The notes beneath the pieces are model-generated. The model saw only the letters and a program-made list of their open reading frames with translations, searched no databases and was not told where the DNA came from. Of a DNA stretch of 28,705 bases, positions 1 through 7,674 are shown piece by piece. The stretch is from UBA4615 sp044371545. Its GTDB lineage: Bacteria > Pseudomonadota > Gammaproteobacteria > Burkholderiales > Burkholderiaceae_E. A program made the translations under genes and the position numbers. The stretch spans positions 1-28,705 of the forward strand of contig JBILTM010000044.1 in NCBI GenBank assembly GCA_044371545.1, given 5' to 3'. Positions within the stretch are counted from its first letter, which is position 1, and each line of letters opens with the position of its first letter.

Positions 1-235
1 CGGCCTGCCCGAGCTCGTCGAGGACGGGGCGAGCGGCCTGCTGGTCGAGCCCGGCTGCGCGCGCTCGCTGGCCCGCGCGATCCTGGCGCCCGACGCGGAT
101 CGCCTGCGCGAGATGGGCGAGCGCGGGCACGCTCGGTGGCGCGAGGCGTTCACGCTGCCGCGGCTCGGCGACGAGCTGCTCGGACTCTACGCGCGCCTGC
201 TCGAGGCGGGTCGCGTCGAGGCGGGCGCGACCTGA
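1..235 (+). CDS. Glycosyltransferase family 4 protein, C-terminal fragment
   Basis: The reading frame is open from base 2 and stops with TGA at 233-235; its start lies left of the window. The 77 visible residues begin GLPELVEDGASGLLVEPG, which matches the donor-nucleotide-binding C-terminal lobe of GT-B fold, GT4-type glycosyltransferases (G-x-P-E-x-V-x-D-G-x-x-G-x-L-V-x-P). An amphipathic helix with RLREMGERGHARWREAFT follows, typical of the C-terminal end of this family. Such enzymes transfer a sugar from a nucleotide-sugar to a growing glycan on the cytoplasmic side of the inner membrane. Given the eps genes farther right, a role in exopolysaccharide synthesis is a reasonable inference. 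The exact sugar cannot be told from this fragment. Confidence 0.85.
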   Translation, partial: GLPELVEDGASGLLVEPGCARSLARAILAPDADRLREMGERGHARWREAFTLPRLGDELLGLYARLLEAGRVEAGAT

Positions 236-240
236 GCCGG

Positions 241-301
241 ACCGCGCCGGGGCGAACGGACGACCCGGCTGGTCCGTTCGAACCAGCCCCGGGGTCGCGG
301 T
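241..301. terminator. Nested GC-rich hairpins after the glycosyltransferase, possible terminator or attenuator
   Basis: A perfect 9-bp stem is formed by CGAACGGAC (253-261) and GTCCGTTCG (272-280). It is flanked by a longer-range stem of ACCGCG (241-246) with CGCGGT (296-301). A competing 7-bp stem, GGCTGGT (267-273) with ACCAGCC (282-288), uses part of the same bases. It begins six bases after the glycosyltransferase stop codon. No T-run follows, so it is not a classic intrinsic terminator. It could block 3' exonucleases or act as a weak or Rho-assisted terminator. Confidence 0.45.
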
Positions 302-378
302 CACGGTCCGCGGCGTTCACGACCGACCCCGAGACTGCTCGGATCGCCGCACGGCCCGACGTGTCCCGTCCCGCTCCC

Positions 379-2904
379 ATGGTCCGCCGATCCCGACGTT
401 CGTTCCTCTGCACGGTGGGTGCGATCGGCGCAGGTGCCGTCGCGCCCGGGAGCCCGGCGCGTGCGGATTCGACGGCGCAGGCCACGTCGTTCGTGCCGCC
501 CCGCGTCCCGCAGCCGATGCCGGTGCTGGCCGGCGCGCCGTCGTTCGTCGCGGCGGCCGGCGGTTCCGGCGCGGTCCGCCCGCCCGAGCCCGCGGCCGCG
601 TCGGCCGGGTTCGAGGCGGTCGACGCGCTGGTCGTGCCGCCCGGGTTCGACGCGCAGGTGCTGCTCGCCTGGGGAGACCGGCCGTTCCCCAATGCCGCGG
701 ACTACGTCGGCTTCGATCACGCGCACCCGTGCTGGCTGCCGATCCGCGGCGCCGAGGAGGGCTGGCTCGTGGTGGCGCACGGCGCGGTCTCCCATCCGTT
801 CCACGAGGCCGCGCCGTCGGCCCCGGTCGAGCGCGCCACCGGCGTGCCGGCCTTCGCCGCCGCCTCGCGCGCGTTCGACGCGGTCGTCGGCGAGCGGCTG
901 CCCGATGTCGCGCCGGGCGTGGCGCCGGGGGCCGACCGCACGCTCGCCGGCGAGGCGCTCTACAACGGCGGCATGTCGCTCGTCCGGGTTCGGAGGCCCG
1001 CCCGCGCGGGCCGCTTCGAGGTGATCCGCGACGCAGGCAACCGTCGCGTGCACGGACTCTCGGGACTCGCCGCGAACGCCGCGCGCGCCGACGCCTACCG
1101 GGCGGTCACCGGATGGGCGCCGGCGGAGGCGACGGGCCCCGCGCGCGCGCGCCGGACCGGCGACCGGGCGGTGCTGGTCGGCACCGGGCCGGCGGCGACC
1201 GACGTGTTCCGCAACGTCGACACCGACGGGCTCGGCAACCGGATCGTCGGGACCTTCGGCATCGGCGCGGCGACCGCGACGCCGTGGGGTACCGTGCTGT
1301 GCGGCGAGTCCACGGTCTTCGGCACCGGCACGTTCGATCGCGACGTCTCGGACCGCTACCCCGAGCGCTACCCCCGCTGGGCCTCGGTGACCGAGGCGGT
1401 GCTGCCGAACGGCACGCAGGCCGGCTATCGCGCCGACACCGCGGGCGCGACCTTCGGGCTCGTCGGCGAGAAGTACGGCTGGGTCGTCGAGGTCGCGCCA
1501 CCGCCGCCGGGCGCAAGCGCGTCGGCGGCGCCCGCATCGCGCAAGCACACCGCGCTCGGTCGGTTCCGCCACGGCGCGATCGCCATCCGCTGCACGCCGG
1601 GCCGCCCGCTCGTCGTGTACCTCGGCGAGGACCGACCCTCGGGGCACCTCTGGAAGTTCGTGTCCGCGGGCGTGGTCGAGCGCGTCGACGACCCGTCGAA
1701 TCCGCGCCTGCTCGAGCGCGGCACGCTGCACGTCGCGCGATTCGCGCCGGGCGCGGGCCGGGCCGCGGACGGCGCCTCGGCCGACGGGTCGGGCACCTGG
1801 ATCCCGCTTCAGCTCGACATGCCGACCGATCCGGTCGACCCGGCCGCGATCGTTCCGGAAGGCGGGAACGCCCGGGCGCTCGGGCGCGTGCTGCTGCCGC
1901 GGCGCGCGGGCATCGCGGGCGCTTCCGGCGAAGGCGGCGTGCTCGCGCTGACCGTCGAGACGCGCGCGATCGAATCGATCCCGCCCGGCGGCACCGAGCC
2001 GCAGTCGCGGATCGACCAGTACCGCCGACGGCCCGACGGCACGCGCCGCACGCTCGCCGACTTCTACACCAGCCCCGGCGCGCTGCTGTGCGACGCGCAC
2101 CCGGCGGCGAACCTCGTCGGCGGAACGCCCTGCGGCCGCCCGGCCGGCATCGCGCTCGAGCCGTCCGACGGCTCGCTCCTCGTCTCGATGGCCGATCCGA
2201 GGCCGAGCCCGGACGGCGACGCCGATGCACGCATCGTCACCGTCTCCGCCGGGTCGGGCGAACGGGCCGCGCAGCCCGCGGGCGGCGTGTGGCGGATCGT
2301 CGACGCGCAGCCCGAGGACATCGGCGGCACCTTCCGCTGGTCGCGCGAGATCGCCGGCGGAGAATGGGGCGCCGGCGATGGCGTCGGCCTCGGCTACCCG
2401 TGCGACCTCCGGGTCGACGGTCGACGCAACCTGTGGATCGCGACCGCCGCCGAGCCGTCCGTCGAGCACGCGGTCGCCGACGGCCCCGAGCCGGCGGGCC
2501 TCGCCGCGGACCGCGGCTCGCCGCTGTTCGAGTCGGTGCGCCCGGGACTCTTCGGCGCCAACCTGCTGGCGGTCGTGCCGTCGCGCGGCGAGTGGGCCGG
2601 GCAGGTCGTGCCGTTCGCGATCGCGCCGCCGAGGGCGATCCTCTCGGGTCCGAATCCCGTCGGCAACGCGCTGCTCCTCGGGGTCCGCCATCCCGGCCGC
2701 GACGCGCCGTCCGGCGCCGCGATCGAACGCGTGCGCCGCGACGACCTGCCGATGCTGCGCCCCGACGGCGCGGGCGTGTTCCTGCAGTCGCGCACGCTGC
2801 CGACCGGCAGCGGCTGGCCGGCGGGAGACGGGCCCGTCGACCGGCCTGCACCGCGCCCGGCCACCGTCGCGATCCTGCGGCGCGGCGGCGGCTCCCTCCT
2901 CTGA
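379..2904 (+). CDS. Tat-exported PhoX/DUF839-family protein (putative alkaline phosphatase)
   Basis: The product is a predicted 841-residue PhoX-like protein. The start is set at ATG 379 because it gives a clear twin-arginine signal (MVRRSRRSFLCTVGAIGAG) ending near SPARADS. GTG 361 is a possible alternative, and the frame stays open upstream to 136 into the glycosyltransferase. DUF839 landmarks are present: an ATPWGTVLCGES stretch near residue 300 (family pattern TPWGT-x-L-x-x-E), KYGWVVEVAP near 365, GRFRHGAIAI near 393, VYLGEDRPSGHLWKF near 412 and PAGIALEPSDGSLLVSM near 588. PhoX enzymes are Ca/Fe-dependent periplasmic phosphomonoesterases, but many DUF839 members are uncharacterised, so the activity is inferred. 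It lies 19 bases upstream of a PEP-CTERM gene and probably shares its transcript. No C-terminal sorting tail is visible. Confidence 0.82.
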   Translation: MVRRSRRSFLCTVGAIGAGAVAPGSPARADSTAQATSFVPPRVPQPMPVLAGAPSFVAAAGGSGAVRPPEPAAASAGFEAVDALVVPPGFDAQVLLAWGDRPFPNAADYVGFDHAHPCWLPIRGAEEGWLVVAHGAVSHPFHEAAPSAPVERATGVPAFAAASRAFDAVVGERLPDVAPGVAPGADRTLAGEALYNGGMSLVRVRRPARAGRFEVIRDAGNRRVHGLSGLAANAARADAYRAVTGWAPAEATGPARARRTGDRAVLVGTGPAATDVFRNVDTDGLGNRIVGTFGIGAATATPWGTVLCGESTVFGTGTFDRDVSDRYPERYPRWASVTEAVLPNGTQAGYRADTAGATFGLVGEKYGWVVEVAPPPPGASASAAPASRKHTALGRFRHGAIAIRCTPGRPLVVYLGEDRPSGHLWKFVSAGVVERVDDPSNPRLLERGTLHVARFAPGAGRAADGASADGSGTWIPLQLDMPTDPVDPAAIVPEGGNARALGRVLLPRRAGIAGASGEGGVLALTVETRAIESIPPGGTEPQSRIDQYRRRPDGTRRTLADFYTSPGALLCDAHPAANLVGGTPCGRPAGIALEPSDGSLLVSMADPRPSPDGDADARIVTVSAGSGERAAQPAGGVWRIVDAQPEDIGGTFRWSREIAGGEWGAGDGVGLGYPCDLRVDGRRNLWIATAAEPSVEHAVADGPEPAGLAADRGSPLFESVRPGLFGANLLAVVPSRGEWAGQVVPFAIAPPRAILSGPNPVGNALLLGVRHPGRDAPSGAAIERVRRDDLPMLRPDGAGVFLQSRTLPTGSGWPAGDGPVDRPAPRPATVAILRRGGGSLL

Positions 2905-2923
2905 GTCGCGACGCGAGGTCCCC

Positions 2924-3475
2924 ATGCCGCTGCCTGCCCGCCTGGTCGTCGCGCTGCTCATCGCCGCTTCGGGGGCGGCGCACGGCGCGCGCACCGACGT
3001 CGACTTCCGATGGACGATCGACTTCGTCGCCTTCGCGGCCTCGGCGCTCGGCCTGCAGCCGGCCGGCACGATCGCCGGCACCGCGACCTTCGACGACACG
3101 ATGGTCGATCCGGTGGCGCGTACGGTCACCGTGCCGGGCGACGCGCCTCCGGGCGGTCCGTCCTTCCGCGTCGAAGCGGGGAACCTCGTCTTCGAGCAGT
3201 CGGACGACCAGCTCGGCGGGCCGGTGATCACCCTCGACTCGGCCGGCCGCGTCGCGGGCGTCGAGTTCCTGCCCGGGCCGATCGCGCTGGCCGGCGGCGA
3301 CTACCTGTTGAGCTTCTCGGGCAGCCAGTTCCTGCTGACGCCGTCGGGCAGCCTCGCCGACATCCTCGCGGCCGGCCAGCTCCAGCCGATCCCGGGGCCG
3401 TCCGAATGGCTCTTCGCGTCGCTCGGGTTCGCGGCGATCGGCGCGATCGCGGCGCGGCGCGCGCGGCGACGATGA
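2924..3475 (+). CDS. PEP-CTERM-like exported protein
   Basis: This is a 183-residue secreted protein starting at ATG 2924, with a GAGG Shine-Dalgarno about 5 bases upstream. It has a Sec signal peptide (residues 1-22, LVVALLIAASGAAHGA) and a short, glycine-rich beta-type mature region with no recognised enzyme motif. The C-terminus has the three parts of an exosortase-processed tail: a motif IPGPSEW, a hydrophobic segment (LFASLGFAAIGAIAA), and a basic end (RRARRR). The motif varies from the usual P-E-P by having P-G-P-S-E-W. Proteins of this class are cut by exosortase and are usually surface- or biofilm-associated. The stop overlaps the next start (ATGA), so it is translationally coupled to the RHS-like lipoprotein. 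Confidence 0.82.
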   Translation: MPLPARLVVALLIAASGAAHGARTDVDFRWTIDFVAFAASALGLQPAGTIAGTATFDDTMVDPVARTVTVPGDAPPGGPSFRVEAGNLVFEQSDDQLGGPVITLDSAGRVAGVEFLPGPIALAGGDYLLSFSGSQFLLTPSGSLADILAAGQLQPIPGPSEWLFASLGFAAIGAIAARRARRR

Positions 3476-5733
3476 GTGTCGCGCCACGCCGCCGCGCCGC
3501 GGCCTGCGTCGCCGCGGCCGCGCTCGCGGCCTGCGGCACGGCGGCCGGCACGCCGCGTCCCTGGGAGCAGGCCGGGCTCGCGTGGCGACCGGCGAGCGCC
3601 GAGGCGCTGCGGACCGTGAGCTTCCCGGCCCCCGAGGGCACGCCCGAGCTCGGCGAATCGGTCGACCTCGCCGAGGGCCGGCTGCGCATCGGGTCGGTCG
3701 ATCTCGAACTGCCTGGCAACGGTGGCTTCGACCTGAGGCTGGTGCGGGTCTGGCGGGGTGGCGGGCCGATCGACCTCGGTCCGCGCGACGTCGCGCCCGA
3801 CGGGTGGCACGTCCACTTCGGGCGGGTGCTGGCGGCCGGGGACGGATCGCCCTGCGCCGATCGCGACCGCGGCTCGACCGTGGACAATCCGGTGCTCGAG
3901 ACGCCGGAAGGCCGGCGCGTCGTGTTCGCCCATCCGGACACCGCCGGCGAGCCGCTGCGCTCGGAGGACGGCTGGCGGCTCGCGTGCACGCCATCCGGCG
4001 CGCCCGTGGCGACCGCACCCGACGGGCTGCGGATCGAGTTCGGCCAGCGGGTCCCGCGGGGCGCGGTGCGCGCCTGGTACGCGACGCGGCTCGAGCACGG
4101 CACGCGCCAGTGGGCCGAGGTCCGCTATGCGTCCGTCGCGGCGGCGGAGCCGGTGTCGCTCGTCGCGAGCGACGGTCGCTCGCTGAGGCTGGACTACGCC
4201 CCGGCGGACGGGCGCCGGGTGCTGGTCGGCGCGACGGCCGGCGACGGGCGCGCGTGGCGCTACGAGCATGCGGGCGGCCGGTTGGTCGCCGCGGTCCGCC
4301 CCGACGGCGGGCGCTGGCGATACCGCTACGCGAACGGCGCCGACGCGTCCGGCGTGCCGCTGCTCGCCGCGACGGTCGCGCCCGGCGGCGGCGAGCGGCG
4401 CTACGACTGGACGGTGCAGCCCGCGAGAGCCGGCGCGCCGGCAGCCGAGCCGTTCGCCGCGCTGCGCGCGCGCACGCTCGGCTCGGGGAGCCGATGGTCG
4501 CTCGAGCACGCCCCGGCCGGCGGCGCCGCGGTTGGCGAGACGATCTGGCGCACGCCGGTCGCGACGCTGCGGATCGAGTGGGTGCGCCCCCAGGAGCCCG
4601 CCGCCCCGGAATCGTGGACGCCGGGCCTCGTCGCCGAGCGCGAGCTCGAGGGCGTGCGCATCGATGGGTTCGCGTGGCGCTCGGTGCCGCTGTCGGCAGA
4701 GCGCGACGCGGTCGCCGCCGCGGCGGGCGTGCCGGGCGCGATTGCTTCGGCGGTGCGGCTCGCCGAGTTCCGCTCGAGCGTCGACGGGATCGCCACCGAC
4801 GTGCGCCACGAGCACGACGCGTTCGGGCGCGTGACCGGCACGGCGAACGACGGCGGCCCGACGGTCCGCCTTCGCTACGATCCGGCCGACGCGCATGCGG
4901 GCGCGCTGCCGGTCGAGGTCCGCGTCGACGACCGGGTCGAGCACCGGGTCGAGCGCTCGACGGACGGCGCGAGGCTGGCCCTGGTGCTCGCGGGGATGCG
5001 GGTCGACGTGACGACGACGCCCGACGGCGACGTCGTGTCGGCGGCGCGCGCGGGTGCCGAGCCGATCGCCTGGGCCCGATACCGCGGGGGGGTGCCCGAG
5101 CTGCGGTCCGAGGGCGTGCGCACCGTCGCGCGCACGTTCGACGCGAACGGCCGGGTCGTCACCGAGTCGATCGGCGAGAGCGGCGTCGCGCGTTTCGCGT
5201 ATGACGCCGCCGGACGCCTGTCGCGGATCGACTGCCCGGGCTGCGTCACCGCAGCCCGTCACGAAGTCGGCGCGATCGCGATCGACTGCGCCGGCGTCGC
5301 GGGTCGCGTGGAGCTGGACGAATTCGGTCGGATCGCGCTCGTCGCATCGGGCGCCGCGACGCTTCGCGTCGGTCGCGATGCCGCGGGCCGCATCGTGTCC
5401 CTGTCGCGCGGCGCCGGCGCGGGCGAGTGGACGTACGCGTACGACGCCGCCGACCGGCCGGTGGAGATCGGCCTCCCGGACGGACGTCGCGCCGCGCTCG
5501 ATCCGGTCGGGGTCGCGAGGGTCCTGCGCGGTGACGCGCTCGATGCCGCGCATCGTGCCTGGCTCGCCGCCGGGGCCGGCCTGCGCGCGCCGCCGCCGCT
5601 GGTGGACGCGCTGCGCGCGGCCGGCGTCCGCGCGGACCCGTCGGCGCTCGCGCGCCTGGGCGTCGCGCGCGACGTCCTCGGCAGTGCCGATCCGATCGGA
5701 CGCGCGGTGGCCGCGATCGGAGCGTCCCGGTGA
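3472..5733 (+). CDS. RHS/YD-repeat lipoprotein
   Basis: The product has 753 residues and starts at an ATG overlapping the previous stop. The N-terminus has a lipobox (AAAALAACG), predicting an outer-membrane or periplasmic lipoprotein. Degenerate YD/RHS repeats of the form G-R-x(n)-Y-D-x-x-G-R run through much of the protein. Clear copies occur near residue 440 (EHDAFGRVTG), 550 (TFDANGRVVTESI), 570 (FAYDAAGRLSRIDCPGC) and 650 (YAYDAADRPVEIG). RHS repeats form a hollow beta-barrel shell. The conserved RHS core motif and a variable C-terminal toxin domain, expected in effector-type RHS proteins, were not seen; the C-terminus is a short alpha-helical Ala/Leu-rich end. It therefore looks like a structural surface or carbohydrate-binding protein rather than a toxin. 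Its function is unknown. The operon context with PEP-CTERM and PhoX proteins suggests a cell-envelope role. Confidence 0.75.
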   Translation: MSVAPRRRAAACVAAAALAACGTAAGTPRPWEQAGLAWRPASAEALRTVSFPAPEGTPELGESVDLAEGRLRIGSVDLELPGNGGFDLRLVRVWRGGGPIDLGPRDVAPDGWHVHFGRVLAAGDGSPCADRDRGSTVDNPVLETPEGRRVVFAHPDTAGEPLRSEDGWRLACTPSGAPVATAPDGLRIEFGQRVPRGAVRAWYATRLEHGTRQWAEVRYASVAAAEPVSLVASDGRSLRLDYAPADGRRVLVGATAGDGRAWRYEHAGGRLVAAVRPDGGRWRYRYANGADASGVPLLAATVAPGGGERRYDWTVQPARAGAPAAEPFAALRARTLGSGSRWSLEHAPAGGAAVGETIWRTPVATLRIEWVRPQEPAAPESWTPGLVAERELEGVRIDGFAWRSVPLSAERDAVAAAAGVPGAIASAVRLAEFRSSVDGIATDVRHEHDAFGRVTGTANDGGPTVRLRYDPADAHAGALPVEVRVDDRVEHRVERSTDGARLALVLAGMRVDVTTTPDGDVVSAARAGAEPIAWARYRGGVPELRSEGVRTVARTFDANGRVVTESIGESGVARFAYDAAGRLSRIDCPGCVTAARHEVGAIAIDCAGVAGRVELDEFGRIALVASGAATLRVGRDAAGRIVSLSRGAGAGEWTYAYDAADRPVEIGLPDGRRAALDPVGVARVLRGDALDAAHRAWLAAGAGLRAPPPLVDALRAAGVRADPSALARLGVARDVLGSADPIGRAVAAIGASR

Positions 5734-5779
5734 GCGCGGCGTCCCGCTGGGCACGGTGCATCCGCCCGGACCGCGAGCG

Positions 5780-5836
5780 TAGTCCGTTACGGCTAGGCGA
5801 AGAGGTCGCACGCGCGCATCGGGTTCATCGGCACAC
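5780..5836. promoter_or_regulatory. Upstream element shared with the 10021 PEP-CTERM gene (copy 1)
   Basis: The 178-base gap before the 5912 gene holds an imperfect inverted repeat, TAGTCCGT (5780-5787) and ACGGCTA (5789-5795). It is followed 24 bases after CTAGG by GGTTCATCGGC (5822-5832). The same two blocks, CCGT-N5-CTAGG and GGTTCATCGGC, recur upstream of the PEP-CTERM gene at 10021. No confident -35/-10 pair was found beside them. A binding site for a shared regulator is inferred. Confidence 0.4.
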
Positions 5837-5911
5837 GCCACACTCGGACGAGCGTGGCATGGCACGAACGGTCTCGTGCGGCGACGCAGGCTTCCAGAGG
5901 AGCGCGGCCGC

Positions 5912-6658
5912 ATGTGCGTGCTGCTGATCGATCCGCACACCGACCTCTCGTCGCGGCTGTCGTCGCTGCTGGGGCCGCACGGTCTGCAGGTGGTGTCGTT
6001 CGGATCGTGCGAGGAGGCGGACCGCTTCCTGCGAGGCAACGACGTCAGCGTGGTGCTGCTGAGTTCCGTGCTCCCCGACCGGTCCGGCTTGCAGTACCTG
6101 AAGCTGCTGCGGTCGTATCCGTCGACGCGCGACCTGCCGCTGATCATGCTCGGATCGCGCGCGACCGACGTCGACGTCGCGCTCAGCCTCGACTCCGGCG
6201 CAGACGATTACGTGCACAAGCCCGCGTCGCCGCACGAACTGCAGCGTCGCATCCTCGCGGTGATGCGACGCTGCCTGCCGCCGGTGCCCGAGCCCCGGCC
6301 CGATCCGGTCGCGCGCCTCGGCCGCATCGCGCTCGACGCGGCGAGCCGGCGTGCCTACTGTGACGGTGCCCAGCTCGCGCTGCGGCCCTCCGAGGTCGAC
6401 CTGCTCGCCTGCCTGCTCGGCGCCCCGGGTCGGGTGTTCACGCGCGCGCAGCTGGTGGAGCGGCTGTGCGATTCGAAGGACGTGCGCGAGCGCGTCATCG
6501 ACGTGCACGTGCGGCGACTGCGCGCCGCGCTCGCGCCGCACGGCGCCGAGGCGATGATCGACACCGTGCGCGGGCTCGGCTACCGGCTCGTCGATCCGCG
6601 GGAAGCCGGATCCGACGGGGCCGCCCCGACGCAGGCCCTCGAGCCGTGCGGCGTGTGA
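5912..6658 (+). CDS. OmpR/PhoB-family regulator with a degenerate (pseudo-)receiver
   Basis: This is a 248-residue protein starting at ATG 5912, chosen because AGAGGAG (5896-5902) precedes it; an in-frame ATG at 5876 has no such site. Residues 1-120 are a receiver domain (for example SGLQYLKLLR and SGADDYVHKP), and residues about 130-230 are a winged-helix DNA-binding domain (RPSEVDLLACLL, RERVIDVHVRRLRAAL, DTVRGLGYRLV). The alignment with PhoB-like receivers (LLDWMLP) shows Ser51 where the phosphorylated Asp should be (LLSSVLP) and Gly81 where the conserved Thr/Ser should be (IMLGSR). Lys103 and one acidic residue (Asp7) remain. It probably works without phosphorylation, by ligand, partner or level. 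No partner kinase is adjacent on this strand. It is coupled to the downstream protease by a short overlap. Confidence 0.88.
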   Translation: MCVLLIDPHTDLSSRLSSLLGPHGLQVVSFGSCEEADRFLRGNDVSVVLLSSVLPDRSGLQYLKLLRSYPSTRDLPLIMLGSRATDVDVALSLDSGADDYVHKPASPHELQRRILAVMRRCLPPVPEPRPDPVARLGRIALDAASRRAYCDGAQLALRPSEVDLLACLLGAPGRVFTRAQLVERLCDSKDVRERVIDVHVRRLRAALAPHGAEAMIDTVRGLGYRLVDPREAGSDGAAPTQALEPCGV

Positions 6659-7674
6659 GCGGCCGCGCGCGGCACGGGCCGCCGGCCCTGCCTGCGTGGG
6701 TCGCGCTCGCCGGCGGCGCGATCGCGCTGGCGGGCGCACTGGCGGCCGCCGCCCCCGCGATCGCGGTGATGGCGGGTGCGCTGCCCGACACGCCGGCCGC
6801 CCGGGTCGACCCGAACGTCGCGTCGTCGCCGTATGCAGGCGTCGGCGCGGTGATCGTCGACGGTGCCCCGTTCTCGGGCGTGCTGATCGGTCGGCGGCAC
6901 GTGCTGACCGCGGCCCACGTCGTCGGCGCCGCCGAACCATCGCGAATCCGATTCCGGCTCAACGCCGGCCCGCAGCCGGCGCTGTTCGACGCCGCGCAGG
7001 TGATCCGCCACCCCGGCTTCGTCGCGTTCGCGACGCCGAACGTGCACGACGACCTCGCGATTGTCGTGCTGGCCGCCGACGTGCCCCCCGAGGTGCCGGT
7101 CTACCCGCTGCAGCGTGCGGAGCTGCCCGTCGGCACGACCTTCGTCGCGGTCGGCTACGGCGGCAGCGGGCAGGGGGACGGCAGCGGTCGCGTCGCGGCG
7201 GATCCCGCGGTCAAGCGCGTCGGGCGCAACGCCGCCGACCGGTACGTGCGCGACGACGAGGGCGGCGGGGCCCAGGAGGTCTACCTGTTCGACTTCGACG
7301 GCGGCGGCGCGCCGAACGCGATGGGCGGCGGCACGCTCGGCAATCCGGTCGAGACGAGCTTCGCCTCGGGCGACTCGGGCGCGCCGGCGTTCGTCGCGGG
7401 CTCGACGCCCCCGCGGCTGTTCGGGATCAACACGTTCCTCAGCGCGTTCGCGGGCGGCCCGACCGACCCGGGCACCTTCGGCACGGGCGGCGGCGGCATG
7501 GTCGTCGCCGGCTACGCCGCGTGGATCGACGCGACCGTCGCCGCCACGACGCCCGCGAGCGTCGGCGCGGCCGACGCCGATGCGCCGCTGCCGGGTTGGC
7601 TCGCCGGGGTCACGGCCGCGGCGCTCGCGTCGGTGCTCGCCCGCACGCGCCGGCACGGGCGCGCGGCAGGCTGA
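6655..7674 (+). CDS. Trypsin-like (S1) serine protease with a C-terminal membrane/sorting tail
   Basis: The product is about 339 residues. GTG 6655 overlaps the previous stop (GTGA); GTG 6646 is an equally possible start that adds three residues. An N-terminal hydrophobic segment (VALAGGAIALAGALAAAAPA) acts as signal peptide or anchor. The catalytic triad is visible as His88 (LTAAHVV), Asp133 (HDDLAIVV) and Ser241 (ASGDSGAPAF), numbering from 6655. The C-terminus PLPGWLAGVTAAALASVLA followed by RTRRHGR has the motif, hydrophobic segment and basic cluster layout of exosortase or rhombosortase substrates, though not a textbook PEP or GlyGly motif. It is likely a periplasmic or surface endopeptidase. 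The type II-like secretion genes in this window are a plausible export route (inference). Its 3' end overlaps the convergent kinase gene by 65 bases. Confidence 0.83.
   Translation: MSGRARHGPPALPAWVALAGGAIALAGALAAAAPAIAVMAGALPDTPAARVDPNVASSPYAGVGAVIVDGAPFSGVLIGRRHVLTAAHVVGAAEPSRIRFRLNAGPQPALFDAAQVIRHPGFVAFATPNVHDDLAIVVLAADVPPEVPVYPLQRAELPVGTTFVAVGYGGSGQGDGSGRVAADPAVKRVGRNAADRYVRDDEGGGAQEVYLFDFDGGGAPNAMGGGTLGNPVETSFASGDSGAPAFVAGSTPPRLFGINTFLSAFAGGPTDPGTFGTGGGGMVVAGYAAWIDATVAATTPASVGAADADAPLPGWLAGVTAAALASVLARTRRHGRAAG

Noticed and set aside
136..378. Upstream extension of the PhoX-like frame to the ATG at 136
   Set aside because: It would overlap the glycosyltransferase by 100 bases and place the Tat signal 80 residues inside the protein.
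301..3231. A 976-codon open frame on the minus strand opposite the PhoX-like gene
   Set aside because: Arg/Ala-rich composition with no domain, fully antisense to a gene with clear motifs.
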